Shown here: piece after piece, positions 1 to 14,300 of the stretch | Layout: each line of letters starts with the position of its first letter | Position numbering within the stretch: position 1 is the stretch's first letter | Assembly: GCA_025642075.2 (NCBI GenBank) | Contig: JAODUO010000061.1 | Coordinates: 74,501-138,500, forward strand | Direction: 5' to 3' | Source: Ridgeia piscesae | Lineage: Eukaryota; Annelida; Polychaeta; Sabellida; Siboglinidae | DNA: 64,000 nucleotides | Position numbers and translations under genes: made by a program | Notes under the pieces: model-generated | What the model was told of the DNA's origin: nothing | Databases searched by the model: none | What the model saw: only the letters and a program-made list of their open reading frames with translations

Positions 1-190
1 TTGAATAGGTGCAGCTGTACTGAATCTGGTACACAGAGAGTAGACCTAGGCATGCTGGTTGCACTTGCAACTATGTTATTTGTGGTCGCGAGATGAAGAC
101 CCTGCACCAGATATGAGCAGATAGTTGCCAGTAATCAATAAGTCTCCTGGTGCAGCTGAGATGTCAGTGTGTGCTGTTATTTGCCCACAG

Positions 191-333
191 CGGACGACAG
201 CAGCATCGAGTATCTGGACGGAGGCAGCTTTGTGTACGAGGTCGAGGGATTGCCTGATGCCGACCCCGATGACGAATTCTATCCCAATGCGAAGAAACCA
301 AGCCGGGTCAAGTTCAGTTCTTCTCCGATCAAG
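191..333 (+). CDS. PPP1R9A: Neurabin exon: PP1-docking motif
   Basis: Acceptor ttgcccacag, donor gtctgt; enters in phase 1 and leaves in phase 0. It encodes an acidic stretch ([14 protein letters not shown]) followed by [15 protein letters not shown] is a canonical RVxF PP1-binding motif, placed just before the PDZ domain as in vertebrate neurabin and spinophilin. First exon of the gene inside the window. Confidence 0.9.
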
Positions 334-3300
334 GTCTGTTTGTCTGTGTGTCCCATATATGTATTGTCTGCCTGTCAGACATATTGGTAATTCTGTCCGT
401 TCGTTTTGCTGTTTGGGTTTCACTGCGTCTTTGCGTGTTTTATTATGTCGGTCTCTCTGCTGTTTAAACTCATTTTACAGATTTTCTACCAGTGTGTATG
501 TAGTGGTTGACAGCTATTCTACCAGTGTGTATGTAGTGGTTGACAGCTATTCTACCAGTGTGTATGTAGTGGTTGACAGCTATTCTACCAGTGTGTATGT
601 AGTGGTTGACAGCTATTCTACCAGTGTGTATGTAGTGGTTGACAGCTATTCTACCAGTGTGTATGTAGTGGTTGACAGCTATTCTACCAGTGTGTATGTA
701 GTGGTTGACAGCTATTCTACCAGTGTGTATGTAGTGGTTGACAGCTATTCTCCAGTGTGTATGTAGTGGTTACAGCTATTCTACCAGTGCGTATGTAGTG
801 GTTGACAGCTATTCTACCAGTGCGTATGTAGTGGTTGACAGCTATTCTACCAGTGCGTATGTAGTGGTTGTCAGCTATTCTCCCAGTGTGTATGTAGTGG
901 TTGACAGCTATTCTACCAGTGTGTATGTAGTGGTTGTCAGCTATTCTACCAGTGCGTATGTAGTGGTTGACAGCTATTCTACCAGTGTGTATGTAGTGGT
1001 TGACAGCTATTCTCCCAGTGTGTATGTAGTGGTTGACAGCTATTCTCCCAGTGTGTATGTAGTGGTTGACAGCTATTCTACCAGTGTGTATGTAGTGGTT
1101 GACAGCTATTCTACCAGTGTGTATGTAGTGGTTGACAGCTATTCTACCAGTGCGTATGTAGTGGTTGACAGCTATTCTACCAGTGCGTATGTAGTGGTTG
1201 ACAGCTATTCTACCAGTGTGTATGTAGTGGTTGACAGCTATTCTACCAGTGCGTATGTAGTGGTTGACAGCTATTCTACCAGTGCGTATGTAGTGATTGA
1301 CAGCTATTCTACCAGTGGGTATGTAGTGGTTGACAGCTATTCTACCAGTGCGTATGTAGTGGTTGACAGCTATTCTACCAGTGTGTATGTAGTGGTTGAC
1401 AGCTATTCTACCAGTGCGTATGTAGTGGTTGACAGCTATTCTACCAGTGTGTATGTAGTGGTTGACAGCTATTCTACCAGTGCGTATGTAGAGGTTGACA
1501 GCTATTCTACCAGTGCGTATGTAGAGGTTGACAGCTATTCTACCAGTGCGTATGTAGTGGTTGTCAGCTATTCTACCAGTGCGTATGTAGTGGTTGACAG
1601 CTATTCTACCAGTGTGTATGTAGTGGTTGACAGCTATTCTCCCAGTGTGTATGTAGTGGTTGACAGCTATTCTCCCAGTGTGTATGTAGTGGTTGACAGC
1701 TATTCTACCAGTGTGTATGTAGTGGTTGACAGCTATTCTACCAGTGCGTATGTAGTGGTTGACAGCTATTCTACCAGTGCGTATGTAGTGGTTGTCAGCT
1801 ATTCTACCAGTGCGTATGTAGTGGTTGACAGCTATTCTACCAGTGTGTATGTAGTGGTTGACAGCTATTCTACCAGTGTGTATGTAGTGGTTGACAGCTA
1901 TTCTACCAGTGCGTATGTAGAGGTTGACAGCTATTCTACCAGTGCGTATGTAGAGGTTGACAGCTATTCTACCAGTGCGTATGTAGTGGTTGTCAGCTAT
2001 TCTACCAGTGCTGTATGTAGTGGTTGACAGCTATTCTACCAGTGTGTATGTAGTGGTTGACAGCTATTCTCCAGTGTGTATGTAGTGGTTGACAGCTATT
2101 CTCCCAGTGTGTATGTAGTGGTTGACAGCTATTCTACCAGTGTGTATGTAGTGGTTGACAGCTATTCTACCAGTGCGTATGTAGTGGTTGACAGCTATTC
2201 TACCAGTGCGTATGTAGTGGTTGTCAGCTATTCTACCAGTGCGTATGTAGTGGTTGACAGCTATTCTACCAGTGTGTATGTAGTGGTTGACAGCTATTCT
2301 ACCAGTGTGTATGTAGTGGTTGACAGCTATTCTACCAGTGCGTATGTAGTGGTTGACAGCTATTCTACCAGTGCGTATGTAGTGGTTGACAGCTATTCTA
2401 CCAGTGGTATGTAGTGGTTGACAGCTATTCTACCAGTGCGTATGTAGTGGTTGACAGCTATTCTACCAGTGCGTATGTAGTGGTTGTCAGCTATTCTACC
2501 AGTGCGTATGTAGTGGTTGACAGCTATTCTACCAGTGGTATGTAGTGGTTGACAGCTATTCTCCCAGTGTGTATGTAGTGGTTGACAGCTATTCTCCCAG
2601 GTAGTGGTTGACAGCTATTCACCGGTGTATGTAGTGGTTGACAGCTATTCTACCAGTGTGTATGTAGTGGTTGACAGCTATTCTACCAGTGTGTATGTAG
2701 TGGTTGACAGCTATTCTACCAGTGTGTATGTAGTGGTTGACAGCTATTCTACCAGTGCGTATGTAGTGGTTGACAGCTATTCTACCAGTGCGTATGTAGT
2801 GGTTGTCAGCTATTCTACCAGTGGTATGTAGTGGTTGACAGCTATTCTCACCAGTGTGTATGTAGTGGTTGACAGCTATTCTACCAGTGTGTATGTAGTG
2901 GTTGACAGCTATTCTACCAGTGCGTATGTAGTGGTTGACAGCTATTCTACCAGTGTGTATGTAGTGGTTGACAGCTATTCTCCCAGTGTGTATGTAGTGG
3001 TTGACAGCTATTCTACCAGTGTGTATGTAGTGGTTGACAGCTATTCTACCAGTGTGTATGTAGTGGTTGACAGCTATTCTACCAGTGTGATGTAGTGGTT
3101 GACAGCTATTCTACCAGTGGTATGTAGTGGTTGACAGCTATTCTACCAGTGTGTATGTAGTGGTTGACAGCTATTCTCCAGTGGTATGTAGTGGTTGTCA
3201 GCTATTCTCCAGTGTGTATGTAGTGGTTGACAGCTATTCTACCAGTGTGTATGTAGTGGTTGTCAGCTATTCTACCAGTGCGTATGTAGTGGTTGACAGC

Positions 3301-6300
3301 TATTCTACCAGTGTGTATGTAGTGGTTGACAGCTATTCTCCCAGTGTGTATGTAGTGGTTGACAGCTATTCTACCAGTGTGTATGTAGTGGTTGACAGCT
3401 ATTCTACCAGTGTGTATGTAGTGGTTGACAGCTATTCTACCAGTGTGTATGTAGTGGTTGACAGCTATTCTACCAGTGCGTATGTAGTGGTTGACAGCTA
3501 TTCTACCAGTGCGTATGTAGTGGTTGACAGCTATTCTACCAGTGTGTATGTAGTGGTTGACAGCTATTCTACCAGTGCGTATGTAGTGGTTGACAGCTAT
3601 TCTACCAGTGCGTATGTAGTGGTTGACAGCTATTCTACCAGTGTGTATGTAGTGGTTGACAGCTATTCTACCAGTGTGTATGTAGTGGTTGACAGCTATT
3701 CTACCAGTGCGTATGTAGTGGTTGACAGCTATTCTACCAGTGCGTATGTAGTGGTTGACAGCTATTCTCCCAGTGCGTATGTAGTGGTTGTCAGCTATTC
3801 TACCAGTGCGTATGTAGTGGTTGACAGCTATTCTACCAGTGTGTATGTAGTGGTTGACAGCTATTCTCCCAGTGTGTATGTAGTGGTTGACAGCTATTCT
3901 CCCAGTGTGTATGTAGTGGTTGACAGCTATTCTACCAGTGTGTATGTAGTGGTTGACAGCTATTCTACCAGTGCGTATGTAGTGGTTGACAGCTATTCTA
4001 CCAGTGCGTATGTAGTGGTTGACAGCTATTCTACCAGTGCGTATGTAGTGGTTGACAGCTATTCTACCAGTGTGTATGTAGTGGTTGACAGCTATTCTAC
4101 CAGTGTGTATGTAGTGGTTGACAGCTATTCTACCAGTGTGTATGTAGTGGTTGACAGCTATTCTACCAGTGCGTATGTAGTGGTTGACAGCTATTCTACC
4201 AGTGCGTATGTAGTGGTTGACAGCTATTCTACCAGTGTGTATGTAGTGGTTGACAGCTATTCTCCCAGTGTGTATGTAGTGGTTGACAGCTATGCAGGAG
4301 GAATCAATTTCTCTTGGTATTCCAAGCATATATAAAACTAAATATTGTTCATGTGTGTAGTAGATGTTAATTTATTACAAGCATATTATATACATCGAAT
4401 GGGACATTATGTGGGAAACATTGCCTTATATATTTATGTAATTATTTAAATTAAATTCATTTTTAAAAGTGAGACATTATGTGGCAAACATTGTCTTATA
4501 TATTTATGTGTTTTATTAAATTAAATTCATTTTCAAACATGACTGGATGCTTTAAAAATTAGTTCAGTCATCTAGCCAAGGTATGAATTTATCAGTGTGT
4601 CAGGAAATGGTCATTGCTATGGTAGATGCATAGGATATGTGTTAATAAATATCTGTGTTTTATGAAGGTGTGTTCAACATACTCGGTTGAGGACTACGAT
4701 CGCAAGAATGAAGACATTGATCCGATGGCAGCGTCGGCGGAGTATGAGCTTGAGAAACGAGTCGAGCGGATGGATGTCTTTGAGGTGGAGCTGCAGAAAG
4801 GTAAATGTTTCTTGCCTTGTGTGTCGCCCTCTGTCTTGTCTTCATTTCATCTCTCCATCTGTAATTTAACCTTTACTGGTAAGTATTTGTGCAATTTGAT
4901 AATGGATATCTACTAGGAGTAATCATAATTGTGCATTGCCAACATGTGTGATCTTTGTGAATTGTCCAGCTATAAGTCACACTTTCTGCTATTTGTGTGT
5001 TTTGTAAGTTTTATAATTCCAAGGATTACCAAATTCATAAGTATTTATATTTAAAGTTATTCAACAGACCCTGTTACACATAAACCATTTGTAAAAGTTC
5101 TGATGACATGACAAAAGAAATGTATAGTTTATCTGTGATCCTATATGAAATAAAGCACAACAAACAAAATTCTTTGCTGCCCGACCGACATAAATGCGAA
5201 CAACTTGTATTCAAATTAGTTTGCAGAATCGGGAATTGGAAGTGTTTATTAACCCAATAAAAATATACATAAAGCAATGTTCATACAAATTACCTACAGC
5301 TCAAATTATAAAATAATATTAGATTAGTACCGCTGTGCAGCAAACTGCCAAGTAATTGCGTAAGAAAATAACAGAAATGTAATTATAAGTGATTATGAAT
5401 TGTTACTGTAGGTAAAATAACCAGGGGTCGAGGAGACTGTCACTAAGACCATTTTGGTTGCTCTCGTGGCAGCCACCCCATTAATTACATCACAATTAAA
5501 TATAGTTGACTAGTTTAAGCACTTCCAAATAAACACATGTGCATAATACAGCAACACTAGAATGTCATTACTGGTAACAAATGTCACAAATCTCAACTGA
5601 GAAGTGTTTGGTAATATATTTCTGTTCTGGAAAATCATAAAAGAAAGTCTGACTTAAACTTACATTTAAGAGCATATAATATGGAAAACAAATATTATTG
5701 TGATGGCAAAAATGATCACCTAATATTATTAACATTGCTATCTAAAGAAACTAACATCATTGTGTTATGTTAATGTGAATCTCTACCTCATGAATTTTCA
5801 TGTCACCGTGTATGTGTTTGTTTCAGGGCCTGATGGACTGGGGCTCAGTATCATTGGCATGGGAGTTGGTGCAGACGCGGGGCTAGAGAAACTTGGCATC
5901 TTCATCAAGACCCTCACTGAGGGTGGGGCAGCACAGCGAGATGGCAGGTAACTCAACAACACTGTTTGTATTTCTTCATCAGCTTCTGTGTAAGGTGCCA
6001 CCTTACAAGAAGAGGTACAAGCAAAATCAGCATCAGACTCTGAATTGAGACATTCCGGGTCTGAACCTTCTTGCTGCCGTCTGGAACTTTGGGCGCATTC
6101 ATACAAGTCACATTGCTCCAATTTTGTTCAGATATATTAATGAAAACCTTGCTTTTAGACTGTTGTAGTGTTTGTGTGAATAATCTTTAGTGTAGTAGTT
6201 GTGGTGTGGCTAGATGTTTTCTAGATGATTTGAGGTGGTACTTGATCGAACTGATTTTCGAGGAAGTGAAGGGTACAGTGCTTCGAGCAGTTTACAGGAC

Positions 6301-9300
6301 GGGATACCATCTATATACTAAGTTATCTTTGGTGGCAGATGTACATATACACATGCACGCATTGTGTTCAGAGGTATTATAGATATTTATAAACTTGCAA
6401 TAAACCAGTAAGAATATGTGATATAAGTAGCCTGATGTGGTATACTGTCTAAGACCTACTAACATAATTTTGAACAATCTTACATCGAGATTGGTGGTAT
6501 GGAGTAAGAAAATTGCGTCCTTACGATGATTCTTGTGTAGATCTGCTACTTGCTGGGCACTTCATTCTTTAGCCATGTAAATATTCTGGTTCTCCGATTT
6601 GTTAGTTCCCAGAGGAATTTTTCATCATATCAGGTTTCAAATTTCGATAAGAGGGCTAATAAGTTTACAAACAATAGTTGTACGTAGCTATTATATTTTT
6701 ATATATAAAACAAAACTGTATGACATTCGGTACTTCTTTATGGCAACATCTTGTTGCGGATGGTTTCCAGCTGCCCTTGGCTACCATTACAAACAGTTGC
6801 TATAGAAACAGTGTGGAGTAACGAAGGTCCTGGAAAGGCACCACTTCCCTGGCCTAAAGTAGCCCACCGACAACAGATGTAGGGTGAAAGCAGGAGATAG
6901 TCTGCTGGTTAACATTATGGATGTTCACAGAGTGTGAATGGAAAGAATGTTAGAGATGAGAGGTGAGAGTAAGGGAGGGGAGATGGCGAAGGAGGGATCG
7001 AAGGAGAGATGGTGGGAAGAGTTAAGTTGAACGGAGAAACAAGAGGAAAGTTAGGTGGGGAAAGAGTCGGGGAGGGTTGAGGAAGATGCAAATGGAGAGG
7101 GCATAGATGCAATGGTCGTTAAAACTGGAAAAGTTCAGCACCTTGAACACATAGCTTTATGTAGTGCCCTGTCCACCTGTTATTTGAATGGGTAAAACCT
7201 GTTTTGGATGGGTAGAAGTGTCGATGGACAAGTGGTGGACGGGTAGAAAATAAGGAGCAATAAAGTTCTTCCAATTTCCTTTGATATTGTCGGTTATCTT
7301 TGAAAATGTGTGTCACATGTGTGTTTGTAGTTGTAGTTGACATTTCAACTGGCTTAACGCTAACACGCATGTCTACCACGGTATTCGTAACTGGCAAACA
7401 TTCTAACCTGCAAAAGCCGTGTTTTAACCTGGAGTAATGTCACGGCACGTGCTGCCACTTCTACAACTGCGTGTAACCCGTGTCTCTTGTCTGACAGAAT
7501 CCAGGTGAACGACCAGATCATTGAGGTGGACGGCAAGAGCTTGGTGGGAGTGACACAGGCCTACGCAGCATCGGTCCTCCGCAACACTAGTGGCAACGTC
7601 AAGTAAGTCATCCACCACACCCTCAGTTGTATCAGTAATTAGAGTGGCAACGTCAAGTAAGTCATTCACCACACCCTCAGTTTGTCAGTAGTCAGAGTGG
7701 CAACGTCAAGTAAGTCATTCCACCACACCCTCAGTTGTGTCAGTAGTCAGAGTGGCAACGTCAAGTAAGTCATCCACCACACCCTCAGTTGTGTCAGTAG
7801 TCAGAGTGGCAACGTCAAGTAAGTCATTCACCACACCCTCAGTTGTGTCAGTAGTCAGAGTGGCAACGTCAAGTAAGTCATTCACCACACCCTCAGTTGT
7901 GTCAGTAGTCAGAGGCCTGGGTAGATCTCTTCTGCTCGTTACATGTTGTAGCCACATAACTCCTGCAGAGGTGACTTGTATGACTCAGCCACTATTCATC
8001 TGGGGTTAATAGCCCCCGTAACTTGTCTGTCAGTAAAGACGCCTTGGTGTGAATAAGCTACCAGATGTCAGTGGTTATAGACATCAATGATACCACTTAT
8101 AGTTGGCTTTGAGTATTTTTCTAGGTATATGTTATTCATTACTCTAATTTTGTTGCGATGAAACGTGCGCTGTAAGTTGTGGACAGCTGCCATTTGCCAT
8201 CAATAGCTGTTAACTTAGATTGTTGCTGTAGAAACACGTGGTCTAATGAACGTTTTAGAAGTCTGCCTGCTCTTAGGTGTAAAGTATTCATGTAAGTAGT
8301 CACATAAATACAAAGTCCTTGGTCACTACGTTGTCAGTATAAAAGTTTAGTCATCAAAAAGACACAAATGAGCGGATGTATTCAGACGTAAAGTATTTTC
8401 TAGTTGACGTGTCATAGCTGAGATTTGTCTATTATAAATAGCTACTATAGACCCTTAAATCAACACCTGTTCAGTGTTGCACTGTTGTGCTTGCTCCAAC
8501 AGATTTGGCATCTTTTTTCTTTGCTTTGCAAAATTGTGCATGATGAAACGGGCCTGTTGAACTGTAACATGTGATACAAGGGTTGCTAAAACATAGCAAC
8601 TGTGGGTTTGTTTGCAACGTAAAACCTGAATGACCACCAGTTGTCATTGGTGGCTGTTAACATAGACAGTTGCTGTAGAAACACATGGAGTAACAAAGGT
8701 CCTGGAAGCCAACCTCTTCCTAGGCCTAAAGTAGCCCACGTACAAGTCCAATCTTTTACATCTGAAGTTGCCCATTTATTGCCTAGTCCATTAGACCTGA
8801 TGCACTCATGTGCATGCCAAAGATTTATGGTGTCGTGTGTAACTAAATTATAGATAACCAAAAAATTACTTTTGACTTGTAAATCTTGCACATTTCTGAT
8901 TCTGATTTCATATTTGCATAACTGCCATGAAGGAATTTAGCCAGTTGCACCAAGATGAATGACCTGATGCAGCAGTGGTTCGGTTTATATGAAAAATGCA
9001 ACATCTTAATTGTGAATGGCTACCAATTGTCATTGGTGGCTGTTAACTTAGACTGTTGCTATAGAAACACATGGCGTAACGAAGGTCGTGGAAGCGTACC
9101 TCTTCCTAGGCCTAAAGTAGACCACGTACAAGTGCTGTTTATAGAATTAATGAATACTGCGGAATATAACCGACTTGTTGAAATAACTGGCTAAAGAGTA
9201 AACTGATTTTTTTTTAAATTGTGACATTTTAAAAGTTAGCATGTTAGGAATCTCACATAAAATATTTTATTTGCAGAGTATCTGTTGTTTCTTACTGAAA

Positions 9301-11342
9301 AGAAGCAGGTAGTTCAGAAGTAAAAGCTATGTAAATTGTCATATTCGTGTGTGCTATAATGATGATGTTTTTTTACTTAAAACATTGTGAATCTCACATA
9401 AAGGTAATGCAACATATCACTTGTTTACATGGAGCAGTAAACTGTACCTGTTGCTAGGCGATGCCCCACCTGGAGTGTTTAAATCACTGTTGTATGTGTG
9501 CATACTAGAGATACATATGAAGTGTGCGTGCCAATAAACCTGTCAGTTTTACACTCCACCCGTTGACGTCACATCCCTTGCCTTATCCTGCACTCCATGA
9601 TGTGATAACCCCCACTATGCACTGAGATCTCAGGATGATCTGACACTGTATACCACGAACAAAGCAGAACACTCGGGTTTACTCTTGTAAACTGGCTGTA
9701 GAATTCCATGTTCAAAGACCAGCGTTCAGTGGCAGCCGAGTCACTGTTTCAGGAGTAGGCTCAGTAGTTTATCAAAGCATACAAGTAAGTTATTCATTTG
9801 AGTCATTGAGTACATTTTTACATACTGTCATGCCAGTTGTTTTGCCGTACCGCATATCCATCTTGTCCCATAACTGGCAGTGGTCGTTGTGTATCACTGA
9901 TGGCTTCTTCGACTAGCTCGTTCCAACTTTCCTTGTCCTTCACTGCCCTCTGTGAGTTGGTGAACTCCAACCTTGGCCTCTCTTTCATCTTTGATGTTGC
10001 CTCCCCCACTGTGCTGTCTATGTCATCTTCTCTGTCTGTGTCATCTTCTCTGGCTATGTCATCTTCTGTCTATGTCATCTTCTCTGTCTATGTCATCTTC
10101 TCTGTCTATGTCATCTTCTCTGTCTATGTCATCTCCTGTCTGTGTCATCTTCTCTGTCTATGTCATCTTCTGTCTGTGTCATCTTCTCTGTCTATGTCAT
10201 CTTCTCTGTCTGTGTCATCTTCTCTGTCTGTGTCATCTTCTGTCTATGTCATCTTCTCTGTCTATGTCATCTTCTCTGTCTATGTCATCTTCTCTGTCTG
10301 GGTCATCTTCTCTGTCTATGTCATCTCCTGTCTGTGTCATCTTCTCTGTCTATGTCATCTTCTGTCTGTGTCATCTTCTCTGTCTATGTCATCTTCTCTG
10401 TCTATGTCATCTCCTGTCTGTGTCATCTTCTCTGTCTATGTCATCTTCTGTCTGTGTCATCTTCTGTCTATGTCATCTTCTCTGTCTATGTCATCTTCTG
10501 TCTATGTCATCTTCTCTGTCTATGTCATCTTCTCTGTCTGTGTCATCTTCTCCCTCCTCTCACTGTACTTTGCTGTGTGACTGTGGTGCTGTAGCGGCCT
10601 AAAACGTTGACAGGTTCCTGATTGGGCGGGAGAAGGACCCGTCCAAGAGTGAGGTGGCGAGACTGATCCAGCAGAGCATCGAGCAGGACCAGAAGAGAGC
10701 GGAGATGAGACAGAGGCAGGCAGCAGCCTGGCAGCAGGACCACGTCCGGCAACAGCAGCTACAACAGCAGCAGCGGCTGACAGATGACAACGAATCTCAG
10801 AGCGTCAGTGGGGAGTCTGACACACAGGTATGCTTGCAAGTGTATGTGGGTGGGTCCTGGTTGTCATTGTAAATGATAATAACCTTTATTTAAAAACTTG
10901 TCTCTAGAGTTACTAGTAGAGTATGACTGTGTTCAGCAGTGTTAACATGAAACAGTGTCTATGAAATAATATAAGTTATGGATACACAAATAACATTTAG
11001 TGATATCATTGGGACTATGAAATCTATTTTTAAAATATCAATAAAATAAATGAGACTAATATAGCAAAACATGTAAATTAAATTAATTGTGAAGTTTAAT
11101 CAAATTAATGCCTATAATAACATGTTAAGTAAATAATTATTAAAATCATAGTATAATAGTAAACACCCAAGTAACTAGACATTAAAATCAGATTTGGTAA
11201 GATGAATATTAGGGTATGATTTAAATATGTTAAAACACTCTGTCACACGTTGGTGTTTGTCACACATCCGTAAAGGTAACCTGTTATACATTAAAAGCTA
11301 GTTTAAAATAGTGCATTTTGAGAGGTGCTTTAAAACCATCTG

Positions 11343-11389
<47 letters not shown>

Positions 11390-14300
11390 ATGTGGGTGTA
11401 AGTTGGTTACCTCTGTGCACCAGTTGTATTGTTGTTGCGTAGAGAGGTGAATGACCTGTAATTATTTATTAGCCTTGCTGAACTGTAGCAGTCATTATCT
11501 TCATTCCTCGTACACATTCCTTTGAGCTGACAGAAATAGAAACTACTCATGGTAATAAAGGTGTGGTCCAGAAAACAAATTCTGGTTGAGGTGTAACATG
11601 CAACATTAGTTCACACGGTTGCCAGGTGTCATTGGTGGCTGTTAACTTAGACTGTTGCTATATGAATTCCTGGAGTAACGAAGGTCTTGGAAGTCCACGT
11701 CTTTCTAGGCCTAAAGTAGCCCAAGTACAAGTCTGACATTCTCTATTGAAAAAAATGTTATTTGGATCATACGTACATTTATGTATCAATGCAATTTTAT
11801 GTGAAGTGAAAGTAACTGAAGATATGTAAAGTGAAAGCAACATGAAATATGTAAACTGAAAGCAGCGCAAGTTATGCAAAGTGAAAGCAAGGTGGACGTT
11901 TTAGGTGACATATTTATACAAAATGAAAGTGACAGGTGACATGTTAAGTGGGCAGAAAAATGAAAATGTTCCTGTTTACCTGCATTGTTAGAGGCTGCAT
12001 GTAATACAAAACAAAGTGAAAGTCACGTACAGGTCATGTTTCATGTTGTCACACTCCGTGTATGTGTCTCTTCCCTGCAGGCCCCTCCTCCCCTCCCAGA
12101 TTCCCCTCCCCCTTTCTCCCCGTCAGATGACTCCCCTGCCAAGGAAGCACCGGAGAGTCAGACGGCCTTCACCGGGGAAGGACCCCTGTCTCCCATGGAC
12201 ACGGACTCCCTCGAAATGCTCACCCCCGGGGACACAAGTAGTGCAGCCACGACCCCTGACCTAGACCCCCAGCAGCTGTTTATCAAGCTCAAAGAGGTCA
12301 GTTCAATGATGTGCAGATTTATTTCTTAGATTGCTGCGATGCTGGTGCTACGTCATAATGGGTCGGAATCATTGATGATGTGAACATTTTACTAAAATAT
12401 GTGAACATTTATTCTGATATTGAAATGTAAAATTATCATTTATGTTTTATTGGAAACAGTACCAAACAGGTGATTATGTTCACATTTACAAACTTTTTAC
12501 AAATAATTTTTTGAATAGCCAATTTTTTTATAAGCCACATATTTTTTCACAATGTATTAACATCCTTGGTGAATTGGGTTTCTATTTAAGAGGACTTGTT
12601 CACTAAATAAATTATTATGTACTAAATGTTCTAAAGTATTCTACCATCCTGAATTCTGTGTTTGCACATTAATTATTATGTTGTTTATTTCATGGTACTT
12701 TGACTTAATGCCATTTCATTTCTTGACAGGCTCAATACAAGAATGCTCTTTCGGAGGCTGAGTTGGCAAAACTCAAGGCAAAGGTATGTGATGTTTGGAT
12801 CTTCCAGGACCTTGGCAGGAACATAATCACCTATTGATTTGATGCCCTGAAACTGTACCATACCATTTGCTTGCCAAGTTGATTGAAACAATGCCAAGTC
12901 TAAAGTTGTTTCACTTAACTTAATAACACGCTTTTTAAAGGTGCACATTTAAATTGGCATGTGCCATGATGATGCCATGGTAATTACTGTGGGAAAAAAT
13001 TGATAATAAATGTATGAGCTGGCACAATGTTGGGTCATTATTGTGCGGCAAAACCTCGGTTTGAAATTACTGTGCAGTCTAAATATTGAGTTACTGTCAT
13101 GAAGCAGAACTGGGTTTTAAATGCTGAATATTTTGAAATAAAACAAGATTTTAAGTTTTAATTGTTTCTGTTTTATGATAAGATGTGTGATTGAAGTTTG
13201 ACATAACTGAAGTAATGACAACTGTTGGATTTGTTTGTTGCACTGCAATGAGTACACTGCATGGAGTCATGTGTATCGTTGACAAGGAGTGTTTGTCTTC
13301 CTCTCTGGCTCTGTTTGTCCTGTGTAAACATCAACAACAGATAGTAACAGTTGGTGTCTGGATACGGCAGGTACACCACAAGGTCAAAGTTATTGTTGGT
13401 CCATGTCCTTAAAAGAGGACACATTAGATGGCGACAAAAGTGATATATATGTGGACATGAAATGGTGCGCAAACAATGTGTAAAAATGCAGTACCAGGGT
13501 AGTTTATTTGTTATTGGCTTGTTTTATGGAGCACCTCTGGTCTTATGCTGAGCCAAGTACTGCAACAATGAAGACATAATAACATAGAACAATAGCAATT
13601 ATGTTGAGGGACAATAACAAAATGAAATGTTCTGTATAGTTTTAAAATAATACTAAACAAAAATGTAACCATGAATTATTTGTTTACTGAAACTGTGTGA
13701 CAGATAACCTCGTTTTCCTATAGATAAAACACTGATACAGATTGGATTTGTTGCAAATCAGTCCAGTGCCAATCACAGCAGTAATGTTAATGACTATTTA
13801 AGAATGCCGAGTACAGTTCTGAGTGAGATGACACCTGTTACACATCGTGTGTCTGAGACTGTCGCTGTCACAGAATGTGTCTTGTGTTGATGGGTCTTGT
13901 CTTCCTGGCAGTTGTCATTGTGGTGGGTGTGTTAGTCTATTGATGTTTGTGACACTGGTAATGGCATTGGTGACACTGGCTGTTTGACACTAATGGTGAC
14001 CCGGTGAAACTGATTATGACATTGGTAATACTGTCATGTTGGTGACAGAAGAAATGATATTGATGACACTGACAACGGCGTTGGTACTTCCATCATTTTG
14101 TTATTGGGAACAGTGGCATTGGTGATGCTGACACGCCTGACAGTAATGTTGACACGCCTGACAGTAATGTTGACACCGACAGTGGTTTGATGATACTGAT
14201 GACTAGGTACACAAGAACAACGTGACAGTGACACTGGTGTTGTGTTTAGATGATCCTGCTGGAGAATGCAGAGATGCAGAAGAAGCATTATGAGAAGAAG

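Noticed and set aside
478..4300. CRISPR-like array of regular repeats
   Set aside because: The units are directly adjacent with no unique spacers, and the context is an animal gene intron.
738..4335. Long ORFs of [11 protein letters not shown] repeats (plus) and [11 protein letters not shown] repeats (minus)
   Set aside because: They are read through a 33-base intronic minisatellite; both strands are open only because of the period, and neurabin splices across the region.
9837..10602. Ser/Leu/Cys-rich ORFs in three frames
   Set aside because: Products of the tctatgtcatcttctctg minisatellite, seen in several frames at once.
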